A DNA stretch of 9,789 bases from DAOTXL01 sp034434895 (GCA_034434895.1 DAOTYI010000074.1:1-9789); one strand, 5' to 3'. Positions 1 through 6,724 are shown, numbered from the stretch's first letter. Program-made: numbers and translations. The notes: generated by a model not told the origin, from the sequence alone.

Positions 1-518
1 AACGCCTCCGGCACCCAAAAATCGAGAGGCAAAGCGCCCAGGAGGGGAGCCAGGCCCAGGAGCATCAACAGCCAGCCCAGGCCGCTGCCCACGGCCGCCA
101 GCGCCCAGGCCAGGCGGCGGGTAGCCAGGTCGGGCGTGAAGCGGGCGGCGAAGGCATAGACCGTCAGCAACAGGAACAGGCCCAGGAGGAGGCGGGCCAG
201 GTGATAGGTCAACACCAGGGACAGCCCCAAACTAGCCCCGATTTTGCCCAGCAGCAGGTAAAAGGTGTAGACCAGCGCGCCTCTGTGCTCCTCAGGCGTA
301 TAGGGCAGGTGGAACAGCCACTCGCCTTCGGCGCCCAGCCGCATCTTGGCGATGTAGGAGTTGCCATCTTCGCTGTTGTAGACAAAACCGGTGAACAGAT
401 GGTCGGCGTCGGCCAGGTGCCAAGCATAGAGGGTGGGCAGGCTGGCGAACAGCAGCACCGCCAGCGAGGCCGGCAGGAGCCAGCGCAGCTCAGCAGAGGA
501 AACCTGGCCGCGCATCAT
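1..518 (-). CDS. Polytopic membrane protein, GT-C-like, N-terminal part (runs off left edge)
   Basis: The frame is open from ATG at 518-516 to the window edge, giving 172 residues with no stop. The start overlaps the stop of the YfhO-family gene (ATG 518-516, TGA 517-515); a second in-frame ATG follows at 515-513. A GGAGG lies 5 nt before the first ATG. A hydrophobic segment at about residues 14-34 is followed by a loop with the acidic motif EDGNSYIAKM (50-59) and WLFHLPYTPEEH (67-78), then further membrane helices. It aligns without gaps to residues 45-150 of the protein encoded at 2635-4182, with about 59 of 106 positions identical by hand count, so the two are paralogues. The first-loop acidic residues and the membrane topology resemble GT-C glycosyltransferases, where such residues are catalytic; that assignment is inference. 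The role is probably sugar transfer at the outer face of the membrane. The C-terminal half is not visible. Confidence 0.85.
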   Translation of the reverse strand, partial: MMRGQVSSAELRWLLPASLAVLLFASLPTLYAWHLADADHLFTGFVYNSEDGNSYIAKMRLGAEGEWLFHLPYTPEEHRGALVYTFYLLLGKIGASLGLSLVLTYHLARLLLGLFLLLTVYAFAARFTPDLATRRLAWALAAVGSGLGWLLMLLGLAPLLGALPLDFWVPEA

Positions 519-2638
519 TTCCCCCTCCGTCGTCGGACAGGGGTCCAGGCCAGCAACAGCAGCGCCGTCAGGCCCGAAACGGCCAGGCCGGCCCACACCG
601 TCCAGGGCGCATAGCGGAACTCGACGGTGTGCTGACCGGCATCCAGGCTGACGCCCCGCAACACCCCCTCGACGCGCATGATGGGGAGGGGGAGGCCGTC
701 AGCCGTGGCCCGCCAGCCGGGATACCACACCTCGCTCAGCACCAGCAGGCCGGGCTCGCTCACCGCCGCTTCGAGGACGATGCGGTTGGGGGTGTAAGAC
801 ACGATCCGCGCCGGAGTTGCCGCGATGGGGCGGTCGAGCGTGCCGCTGTTGCCGACGCGCGATTGGGCCACCAGGAAGGCGCGGGGCAGCTCTCGTTCGT
901 TGCGGTAGAGGTAGACGCTGCCGACCTGCGTTTCAGGTGCCAGACCGTCGGCCTGAAGCGGGTAGTTCGCCACGACATAAGCGACGTTGAGCAGGCCCAA
1001 CCGTTCCGCATCGGGCCGGGCGCTGCGGTCGCCCAGGCGGGGCGGCAGGCTGGGGCTGTAGCCGGCTGGCCGGTAGCCGCCGGCCAGGGCCAGGAAATCG
1101 GCGTAGGAGCGCAACTGAAAAGGGTCTACGCCGTCGGCCAGCGACAGGCCATGCTGCACGGCGGTGTGCTGCGGCAGGCTGTAGCTGGGCGAGTAGATGC
1201 GAAACAATCCCGGCTTCTCGGCCAGAAACCGGGCGACATCGCCCCCCCAGGCAAAGGCATCGGCCGGGGGGCGCATCGTCGTCCAGGCGGCGCGGACCAG
1301 CCCCAGGTCGGCGGCGATCAGGAGGAGAAAGGCCAGGGCCCAGGGGCCGGGCCGGACCGCCCCTCGGCCACGGAGCAGGAACAGGATGGCGCTGGCGATG
1401 GTCAGGAGGAGCAGGCTGACCACGGCGGCCGGGGAGAAACGGTGCAGGAGAGAGAATCCGCCGGCCAGAGCCAGCCCGAAGACCAGGACGGCCAGCCCGA
1501 TCGGCGTGCCGCGCCGCCGCATCGTCTGGTCCATCAGGGCATCCAGCCCCCGGCCGGCCAGCAGGGCCAGGCTGAAGGCGACCACAGCCCAGGCGCGGGG
1601 CGGCACCCGCAGCCAGCCCAGGCCGGGCACCAACCGGAAGAGGAGCGGGAAGAGCGGTCCCTGGTTGCCCAGGGCAAAGAGGACGGCCAGCACCACAGCC
1701 GTGGCGAAAAAGCAGGAACCCCGGTCGCGGCGCAGGGCCAGGCCCACGGCGGCCAGCAGCGCCACCGGCAGGCCGGGATAGAGGACCTGCTCCGGCTCGC
1801 CGCCATAGGCCGGGAGGAGGGCGGCAGGCAACTGGAACCAGGAGAGGGAGAACAGGCCGGCCTCATCAGCCGTCAGGGTGGTGCGGTTCAGGTAGGGCAG
1901 GGCCTCGGCCAGGGGGATGAGCAGCGCGGCGCTCAGCAGCAGGGCGACAGCCGGCATGAGCAGCAGGGCGACCGCCAGACGCCGCAGGGGAGGGCGCGCC
2001 GCCCATCCGGCCGGCAGGAACCAGCCCACCGACAGAATAGCGGTGAACAGGGCCATCTGGGCATGGTTGAGCAGCGCTGCTGCCCAGGCCAGACCGGCCA
2101 GCAGCGCCCCTCCCGGCTGGCCGCTCGTCGCCGCCCGGTGAACGCCCAACAGCGACACCGGCAGCCAGGCCAGCGCCAGGATGATGTTGACGTGCCCGGC
2201 GGCCAACTGCCCGCTCAACCAGGGGGTCAGGGCAAAGGCCAGCCCGGCCAGCGCCGCACCGGCCGGTTCCAGGCTGAACGCCCGGCGGCCAAAGGCATAG
2301 GTGGCCAGCGCAGCCAGCAGCAGATGGGCCACCAGCAGCAGGTTGAAGGTCAGGCCGATGGGCAACAGGAAGAACAGCCAGGCGGGGGGATAGAACAGCC
2401 ACGATTGGGGATTGGCCGCCCACGGCCCGCCGCCGGCAATCGTCGTCCGCCACAGCGGAATCTGACCGTGCTGGTATATCGTGCGGACGTTGAAGGCCAC
2501 CGCCGGCCAGTGGGTGATGGTCAGGTCGGTGGCCTGGCCGGTGCGGGGGTAGAGCAGGTGGGTGGGATGGAGCAGCAGCGGGGCCAGGACCACGCCCAAC
2601 AGGACAGCCATGAGCACCGGGTACAGGAAGCGGCTCAC
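515..2638 (-). CDS. YfhO-family integral membrane protein (GT-C-like), 707 aa
   Basis: I place the start at GTG 2638-2636, inside a GTGA overlap with the upstream stop (TGA 2637-2635), 5 nt after GGAGGTG. The same frame is open for 233 more codons upstream, but that part is a shadow of the previous gene. About eleven to thirteen hydrophobic segments fill residues 5-450, with another at 680-698. YfhO-type signposts are visible: an acidic residue in the first loop (TDLT, 37-40), PLW (61-63), ANPQSWLFYPP (75-85), RVPPRAW (345-351), LGLLNVAYVVA (547-557), VWYPGWRATADG (637-648) and LRGVSLDAGQHTVEFRY (660-676). Family knowledge: Bacillus and Listeria YfhO are GT-C enzymes that add sugars to teichoic acid outside the cell using a lipid-linked donor. 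The acceptor here is unknown. The protein is sandwiched between two paralogous membrane proteins and its translation is probably coupled to both. It could also be a relative without enzymatic activity. Confidence 0.88.
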   Translation of the reverse strand: MSRFLYPVLMAVLLGVVLAPLLLHPTHLLYPRTGQATDLTITHWPAVAFNVRTIYQHGQIPLWRTTIAGGGPWAANPQSWLFYPPAWLFFLLPIGLTFNLLLVAHLLLAALATYAFGRRAFSLEPAGAALAGLAFALTPWLSGQLAAGHVNIILALAWLPVSLLGVHRAATSGQPGGALLAGLAWAAALLNHAQMALFTAILSVGWFLPAGWAARPPLRRLAVALLLMPAVALLLSAALLIPLAEALPYLNRTTLTADEAGLFSLSWFQLPAALLPAYGGEPEQVLYPGLPVALLAAVGLALRRDRGSCFFATAVVLAVLFALGNQGPLFPLLFRLVPGLGWLRVPPRAWAVVAFSLALLAGRGLDALMDQTMRRRGTPIGLAVLVFGLALAGGFSLLHRFSPAAVVSLLLLTIASAILFLLRGRGAVRPGPWALAFLLLIAADLGLVRAAWTTMRPPADAFAWGGDVARFLAEKPGLFRIYSPSYSLPQHTAVQHGLSLADGVDPFQLRSYADFLALAGGYRPAGYSPSLPPRLGDRSARPDAERLGLLNVAYVVANYPLQADGLAPETQVGSVYLYRNERELPRAFLVAQSRVGNSGTLDRPIAATPARIVSYTPNRIVLEAAVSEPGLLVLSEVWYPGWRATADGLPLPIMRVEGVLRGVSLDAGQHTVEFRYAPWTVWAGLAVSGLTALLLLAWTPVRRRRGK

Positions 2639-4182
2639 GGGGACACCTCCGCCCGGTATAACGTGGCCTCCCCCTGGCTCCAAACCGGCACCAGGCCCAC
2701 CATGACGGGGTCCAGGTCCGGCATGGCCGACAGCGTCAGCAGATAGCGCACCCCATAGCGCTCCAACAACGCGCGGCGTGTGGCGGCATCGGTCCCAGGG
2801 GTGTAGAAGCGGACGACCTCCGCCTCCTTCGCCCTGGCCTCTATCGTCTCGAAGGGATGGCCATAGACGACGCGGTTGCCGGCCCAGGCGGGGATGAACT
2901 GGCCGGAGGCAACCGGGGCCAGCACGGTGTCGGTCCAGGCGGTGTGCTGGCGTAGCCAGGTGCAGGCTGCGGCCTCGTCGCCGCTCATCACCAGGGGGGG
3001 GCGGCCCTGGGCCACGCCGATCACCGCCACCAGGGGCACGAACAGGTTGGTCAGGGCGGTGAAGCCGATGAGCAGGCCGGTGACCGGCCTCCGACGGCGG
3101 GCCCGCAGCCGGGGGTGGAGGATCTGCTCCACGGCCAGGGCGGCCAGCAAAACCAGTGGCACGTGCAGGCCGGTGATAAACCGCCGTTGCAGGGCAAAGG
3201 GCAGATACAGCAGCAAGATGGCAGTGCCGACCCACGACAGCAGGAACAGGTCGGTCGGCTGCCGGCGGCGGAGGGCAATGGCCACCCCGCCGGCGGCCAG
3301 CAGCAGCACCAGGCCATACCCCAGAGCATAGTCCCACGGCGGCAGCGAGGGGGTCAGGTTCTGGGCCGACCAGGCAGCCAGAGCCGGGTTGGCGCGGGAG
3401 ACATAAAAGTCATAGAGGGTGAGGGGAGCAGCACCGGCCATCGCTGCGCTGCTGACCAGGAGATGGAGCCGGGGCAGGTGGCGCTCCCGCCAGGACAGGA
3501 TCGCCAGATAGACGGCCAGGACGGCAAAGAGGATGGGCACGGCGAAAGGTTGCACCACGGCCAGCAGCAGACCCAACCCGGCGACGCCCAGGAGATGGGG
3601 GAGGGAATGCCTGGGTTCAAGCGCCTTGAGGAAAAGAAGGAGCATCAGGCCGATGGCCAGGGGAAAATGGGGATTGGTCAGGATGCTCAGGAAGGTAAAA
3701 CCCTCCACCACCCACAGGTCGGCGGTGGTGACGCCCAGGGGGGCCAGCAACCAGCCGAACCCGGCGGAAAAGCAAAGCAGGAGAAAGGCGATGCGGCGGG
3801 TCGGGATGCGGTCGAAAAAGCGGGCGATGAAGCGGTAGGCGACCAGCAGCAGGAACAGGCCGGCGGCGGCGCGGGCCAGATGGTAGGCGAGCGGAATGGG
3901 CAGGCGCAACCAGGCCGCCAGGTGACCCAGGGCCAGGTAGAAGGTGAAGATGAAAGCGCCCTGGTGCGGTTCCGGGGTAAAGGCCAGATGGAAGAGCCAA
4001 TCGCCACGGGCACCCTGCTGCATCTTGGCATAGTACGACTCGCCGTCAAAGTGATTGAGGAGCAGGCCGGTATAGTGTGTGCCGGTGGGGGCCAGCCGCC
4101 AGGCGAGCAGGTAGGGCAGGCAGCTCAACCCGATGACGGCCATGGACCACAGCAACACCCAGCGACGCTCGGTTTTTGACAT
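2635..4182 (-). CDS. Polytopic membrane protein, GT-C-like, 515 aa, first gene of the operon
   Basis: ATG at 4182-4180; the upstream AGG, 7 nt away, is only a weak ribosome site. A promoter is visible about 40-65 nt upstream. The protein has a hydrophobic segment at about 10-29, a loop with FDGESYYAKM (45-54) and WLFHLAFTPEPH (62-73), then roughly ten further helices to about residue 390. A soluble C-terminal part of about 125 residues contains CTWL (407-410), GQFIPAWAGNRVVYGHPFET (427-446) and ERYGVRYLL (474-482). A late-sequence IPxxAGxxVYxGHxxET motif of this kind is, as I recall, frequent in uncharacterised membrane proteins of Chloroflexota and related to ArnT/PMT-like GT-C enzymes; this is memory, not a search. 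The early acidic residue Asp46 would be the catalytic candidate. It is a paralogue of the gene at 1-518. It ends in a 4-nt overlap with the YfhO-family gene. Specific substrate unknown. Confidence 0.85.
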   Translation of the reverse strand: MSKTERRWVLLWSMAVIGLSCLPYLLAWRLAPTGTHYTGLLLNHFDGESYYAKMQQGARGDWLFHLAFTPEPHQGAFIFTFYLALGHLAAWLRLPIPLAYHLARAAAGLFLLLVAYRFIARFFDRIPTRRIAFLLLCFSAGFGWLLAPLGVTTADLWVVEGFTFLSILTNPHFPLAIGLMLLLFLKALEPRHSLPHLLGVAGLGLLLAVVQPFAVPILFAVLAVYLAILSWRERHLPRLHLLVSSAAMAGAAPLTLYDFYVSRANPALAAWSAQNLTPSLPPWDYALGYGLVLLLAAGGVAIALRRRQPTDLFLLSWVGTAILLLYLPFALQRRFITGLHVPLVLLAALAVEQILHPRLRARRRRPVTGLLIGFTALTNLFVPLVAVIGVAQGRPPLVMSGDEAAACTWLRQHTAWTDTVLAPVASGQFIPAWAGNRVVYGHPFETIEARAKEAEVVRFYTPGTDAATRRALLERYGVRYLLTLSAMPDLDPVMVGLVPVWSQGEATLYRAEVSP

Positions 4183-4220
4183 AATCAGACCTGAATTGGA
4201 CCTTGCTCAAATTCCACCTC

Positions 4221-4248
4221 ATTTTACCACATTTGCCAGCTTTGGCAA
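4221..4248 (-). promoter_or_regulatory. Minus-strand sigma-70-type promoter for the membrane-protein operon
   Basis: Read on the minus strand: -35 TTGCCA (4248-4243), a 16-bp spacer, then an extended -10 TGG-TAAAAT (4229-4221). Transcription would start near 4214, leaving a leader of about 32 nt before the ATG at 4182. It sits in the only non-coding gap left of the operon, and the three genes that follow overlap, so a single promoter here is expected. The match is to general housekeeping sigma consensus; no host-specific matrix was used. Confidence 0.6.
4233..4248. repeat. Perfect inverted repeat, candidate operator
   Basis: TTGCCA (4233-4238) and TGGCAA (4243-4248) are perfect inverted arms around a 4-nt centre, gctt. 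The right arm is exactly the minus-strand -35 hexamer, so a protein bound here would block that promoter. The repeat ends 32 bp upstream of the plus-strand -35. No T-tract follows on either strand, so it is not a terminator. The binding factor is unknown and a 6-bp arm can occur by chance. Confidence 0.4.
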
Positions 4249-4280
4249 GGGGGAAGATGGTCCTACTGGCTGTCCCCAAT

Positions 4281-4308
4281 TTGCCCGATAGGGAGGGTGT
4301 GGTATAAT
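4281..4308 (+). promoter_or_regulatory. Plus-strand sigma-70-type promoter with consensus extended -10
   Basis: TTGCCC (4281-4286), a 16-bp spacer, then TGG-TATAAT (4300-4308): a perfect -10 with the TGn extension and a 4/6 -35. Transcription would start near 4315. It is the only strong promoter-like site before the zinc-ribbon gene and probably serves the three plus-strand genes to 7798. The predicted start leaves a leader of about 175 nt that contains a terminator hairpin. Confidence 0.7.
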
Positions 4309-4336
4309 ATCTGCTGGTGAGCGGGAGACCGGCACG

Positions 4337-4426
4337 ATGACAACGATGAAGTTGGGTCGGATGGGACAGATGAAACACCGCAGGAATGGGTGGCGGCCTG
4401 CTCCTGGACCTGTGGGCTGTGATTGA
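4337..4426 (+). CDS. Possible 29-residue leader peptide ORF
   Basis: ATG at 4337-4339, stop TGA at 4424-4426. A purine-rich GGGAG (4323-4327) lies 9 nt upstream and could serve as a ribosome site. The peptide is basic, has four Met (residues 1, 4, 9 and 12) and ends WRPAPGPVGCD. There is no run of a single amino acid of the kind seen in classical amino-acid attenuators. What makes it notable is position: the last base of its stop codon is the first base of the terminator stem at 4426-4432. A ribosome at the stop would cover the 5' arm of the stem and prevent hairpin formation. There is no homology evidence; it may be a chance ORF. Confidence 0.3.
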   Translation: MTTMKLGRMGQMKHRRNGWRPAPGPVGCD

Positions 4427-4458
4427 GGGCCTGATGCCTGGCGCATGAGGCCCTTTTT
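4426..4458 (+). terminator. Intrinsic terminator-like hairpin ahead of the zinc-ribbon gene
   Basis: The 5' arm AGGGCCT (4426-4432) pairs perfectly with AGGCCCT (4448-4454). Inside, after a G/G mismatch, ATGC pairs with GCAT around a 5-nt loop. A T-tract runs 4454-4458, directly at the stem end. The structure lies downstream of the plus-strand promoter and upstream of the first gene, which is the layout of an attenuator rather than an end-of-operon terminator. An in-frame upstream ATG of the next gene (4445) falls inside this hairpin. Confidence 0.65.
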
Positions 4459-4489
4459 GCTGGCTGTGCGCAGTGAGGAGGAAGTGGCA

Positions 4490-5191
4490 ATGGGGGTGGT
4501 GGCACAGTTGTACCGGCTACAACGGGTGGATGGTGAGATCGAGGATCGGACCAGACGGCTGGGTGAGGTGGAGGCTGACCTGGGAGAATCGGCGGACCTG
4601 GTCCGCGCCCGCGAGTCTGTGGCCGAGGCCGAGAGCAGCCTGGCCCAACGGCGAAAGCGGCTGCGTGTCCTTGAACTGGATGTCGCTGCTGTCAACGACA
4701 AGCTGAAAGCGAACCAGGAACGGCTCTACGGCGGCAAGGTGCGCAACCCGAAAGAGCTGACCGGTTTGCAGGAAGAAGCCGCAGCCCTCCAGCGTCGCCG
4801 TTCTGAGCTGGAGGACAGCCAGTTGGAGCTGATGATCGCCATCGAGGAGGAAGAGGCCGAGCTGGCCGAGCGCCAGGCGCGGCTGCGCCAGATCGAGGCC
4901 AACTGGCGTCAGGAACAGGCGAGCCTGCTGGCCGAAAAAGAGCAACTGGAGCTTCGTCTGGCAGAGCTGGAGCAGGAACGAGAGCAGATGCGGGCCCGGT
5001 TATCAATGGCGGACCTGGCCGAATATGACCGGTTGCGCCAGCAATGTGGGGGCACGGCGGTTGTGCTCCTCAAAAAGGGGATCTGTCAGGCCTGTGGCGT
5101 GGATGTCCCGGTCAGCATGGCGCTGGCTGTAGAACGGGGCGAAGGACGGCACTATTGCCCCGTTTGCGAACGGTTGCTCTATGGTGGGTAA
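4490..5191 (+). CDS. Coiled-coil protein with C4 zinc ribbon (DUF164 / CdsZ type), 233 aa
   Basis: The start is ATG 4490, 8 nt after a perfect AGGAGG (4476-4481). An in-frame ATG at 4445 lies inside the terminator hairpin and has no good ribosome site; family members also begin close to the LYRLQxxD motif, here residues 7-14. Residues about 10-170 are a charged, Leu/Glu/Arg-rich coiled coil with the family signature LYGGKVRNPKEL (79-90). The C-terminus carries a zinc ribbon with CQAC (199-202) and CPVC (223-226), all four cysteines present. Length fits the family. Known relatives include Helicobacter FlgZ/HP0958, which binds RpoN and flaA mRNA; a nucleic-acid or protein adaptor role is plausible here, but no function can be read from the sequence. 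It heads the plus-strand operon; the flavoprotein gene follows after 55 nt. Confidence 0.88.
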   Translation: MGVVAQLYRLQRVDGEIEDRTRRLGEVEADLGESADLVRARESVAEAESSLAQRRKRLRVLELDVAAVNDKLKANQERLYGGKVRNPKELTGLQEEAAALQRRRSELEDSQLELMIAIEEEEAELAERQARLRQIEANWRQEQASLLAEKEQLELRLAELEQEREQMRARLSMADLAEYDRLRQQCGGTAVVLLKKGICQACGVDVPVSMALAVERGEGRHYCPVCERLLYGG

Positions 5192-5196
5192 TCAGG

Positions 5197-5224
5197 GTAG
5201 GGCAACGGCGAGCAGTTGCCCTGC
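5197..5224 (+). repeat. Intergenic hairpin between zinc-ribbon and flavoprotein genes
   Basis: AGGGCAAC (5199-5206) and GTTGCCCT (5215-5222) are perfect 8-bp inverted arms around an 8-nt loop. The RNA stem can extend by a U-G and a G-C pair to 5197-5224. It begins 6 nt after the TAA at 5189-5191. There is no T-tract behind it, so it is unlikely to stop transcription. It may be an mRNA processing or stability element that sets different expression of the genes on its two sides. The Shine-Dalgarno of the next gene (5236-5241) is outside the stem. Confidence 0.5.
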
Positions 5225-5246
5225 AATCGTTGTGCAGGAGGAAAGG

Positions 5247-6710
5247 ATGGCAGACAAGGAAAAAATCAAGGCAGCCCTGGCCGAATTGCAGGCTTTCCTG
5301 GGGGAGCGGGCCACCGACGCGGCGATGCACCGCATGGCCTACAGCCGCGACTGGAGCCCCCGTTTCAGGAACATGACCGACCTGCCGGACATCGTGGTCG
5401 TGCCGCATGATACCGGCGAGGTAGTCAAGATCGTCCAGGTGGCGCTCAAGTACGAGCTGCCGGTGATCCCCTTTGCCGGCGGGACCGGCATGGGGGGCAG
5501 TGCCGTCGCCTGGAAGGGCGGGATCACCGTCGAGACCAAAGGCATGAACAGGGTGTTGGAGATTGACCCGGCCAATATGTCGGTCACGGTCCAGGCCGGG
5601 ATCACCATCTGGGAGCTGAATGAACATCTGGCTCCCTATGGGTTGTGGTTGCCCCACCAGCCGGAGAGCAAGCGGGCCTGCACCATCGGCGCCTCCATCG
5701 GCGTGGACAACGACTCGACCTTTGGCGTGCGCTATGGCAAGATCCTGGACTGCCTGACCAATGCCGTCGTGGTCACCGGCCGGGGTGAGGCGGTACGGCT
5801 GGGGCACCGCAAGGCCTCTTTTTCGTCCACCGGCTATAACCTGATGCATCTGCTGGTGGCGGGCGAAGGCACGCTGGGCATTGTCACCGAGGCCACGCTC
5901 CGGGTGGTGACCCTGCCCAAAACGCGCCAGATCCGGGCCTGGGTGTTCCGCACGCTGATTGACGGGGCGCGGGCGCTGGAACGGACCCTGGCCAGCGGCC
6001 TGAGTGTGGAAAGCGCCCACCTCAACTGTCGGCGGCGACTCCATTTTTACACCCACGCTTACCGGCAAAAGTATGGCAAAGAGCCGGAAATCCCCGACTG
6101 GGCCGAATCCATCCTGTTCCTCTCCTTCGCCGGCGACGAAGATGTGGTCGAGTTCAGCCTGAGCAAGGCGCGGGCCATCCTGGAAGGGGAGTTCGGAGCC
6201 GAGCTGGTGCGCGAGCAAGAGATGGTTGAGGGCTACTGGGACAGCAAACACCGCCTGGCCTTTATCCCCTTCAAGCAAAAATGGCCCGACAGCCAGCGCG
6301 AAAAAAAGTTCGGCGCAGCCGATGTGGGCGTGCCGATGGGCCGCCTGGAGGAGATGTACCACGCTTTCCTGGAATTATCGGCCCGGTATGGCCAGGAGAT
6401 CCTGGGCATGACCGTGTACAACGAGTCGCCCAACAAGGTCAGCCCCAGCATCAGCTTTGCCGTCTTTGTGGATGATTCGACCGAGGAGGCGGTGCGCAAC
6501 TTTTACCGCTATGTGCGGGAGATGAGCCTGAAGGCGGTCGAGCTGGAGGGCACCATGAGCACCTACATCGGCGACGGCGACCGGCTGGGCGGCTTTAATG
6601 AACGGGAACATGGCCTGAGCTACCAGTACATGAAAGAGGTCAAGGCGCTCTTTGACCCCAAGAATATCATGAATCCGGGCAAAAAGTTCGAGTCGCGGTG
6701 GATCGAATAG
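5247..6710 (+). CDS. FAD-linked oxidoreductase, GlcD-like (VAO/PCMH fold), 487 aa
   Basis: The start is ATG 5247, 5 nt after AGGAGG (5236-5241); the frame is open back to 5181, but that extension overlaps the previous gene and has no ribosome site. An FAD-binding PCMH-type domain spans about residues 46-225: DLPDIVVVPHDTGEVV (45-60), the pyrophosphate-loop motif PFAGGTGMGG (75-84), LPHQPESKRACTIGASIG (135-152), RYGKILD (162-168), STGYNLMHLL (194-203) and GEGTLGIVTEATLRV (206-220). The C-terminal FAD-oxidase domain ends in FDPKNIMNPGK (469-479). Length is normal for GlcD or D-lactate dehydrogenase. Two family motifs are altered: there is no DGNxH, and the GEHGxG position instead reads GTMSTYIGDGDRLGG (435-449), with an EHG ten residues later (454-456). 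These motifs bind the metal and substrate in D-2-hydroxyacid dehydrogenases. The downstream Fe-S gene is probably its electron acceptor. Substrate unknown. Confidence 0.88.
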   Translation: MADKEKIKAALAELQAFLGERATDAAMHRMAYSRDWSPRFRNMTDLPDIVVVPHDTGEVVKIVQVALKYELPVIPFAGGTGMGGSAVAWKGGITVETKGMNRVLEIDPANMSVTVQAGITIWELNEHLAPYGLWLPHQPESKRACTIGASIGVDNDSTFGVRYGKILDCLTNAVVVTGRGEAVRLGHRKASFSSTGYNLMHLLVAGEGTLGIVTEATLRVVTLPKTRQIRAWVFRTLIDGARALERTLASGLSVESAHLNCRRRLHFYTHAYRQKYGKEPEIPDWAESILFLSFAGDEDVVEFSLSKARAILEGEFGAELVREQEMVEGYWDSKHRLAFIPFKQKWPDSQREKKFGAADVGVPMGRLEEMYHAFLELSARYGQEILGMTVYNESPNKVSPSISFAVFVDDSTEEAVRNFYRYVREMSLKAVELEGTMSTYIGDGDRLGGFNEREHGLSYQYMKEVKALFDPKNIMNPGKKFESRWIE

Positions 6711-6724
6711 AAACGAGGATCAGT

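Larger units (their letters stand above)
4315..4489 (+). other. Transcribed 5' leader, possible attenuator or short terminated RNA
   Basis: This stretch lies between the predicted start of the plus-strand transcript and the start codon at 4490. It holds a possible 29-codon ORF (4337-4426), a strong hairpin with a T-tract (4426-4458) and the ribosome site of the next gene, AGGAGG at 4476-4481. If transcription stops at the hairpin, the product is an RNA of about 144 nt. I looked for known riboswitch and housekeeping RNA cores (T-box, SRP RNA, RNase P, cobalamin, SAM, c-di-GMP) and recognised none. No strong antiterminator pairing was found by eye; the best alternative is GGCCT (4395-4399) with AGGCC (4448-4452), only 5 bp. 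Confidence 0.45.

Noticed and set aside
2639..3337. N-terminal extension of the YfhO-family gene by 233 codons.
   Set aside because: The extension is Pro/Gly/Arg/His-rich low-complexity sequence in another frame of the upstream gene. The GTG at 2638 has GGAGGTG and the typical GTGA overlap, and family homology begins there.
629..4179. Long open frames on the plus strand at 629-2746 and 3115-4179.
   Set aside because: They lie opposite well-supported membrane genes, their products are rich in Gln/Gly/Arg/Pro with no fold signature, and they have no suitable ribosome sites. They are GC-rich antisense shadows.
4315..4458. T-box or other known riboswitch in the leader, prompted by GGGTGGC near 4388-4394 and the terminator.
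   Set aside because: There is no recognisable specifier stem, AG bulge or full T-box sequence, and the downstream gene is not an aminoacylation or amino-acid gene. No other riboswitch core was recognised.
5247..6710. Alkyl-dihydroxyacetone-phosphate synthase (ether-lipid enzyme) as identity of the flavoprotein, suggested by the nearby glpD.
   Set aside because: The His-rich motif typical of that enzyme (HHHGxG) is absent, and the partner Fe-S gene fits a dehydrogenase better.
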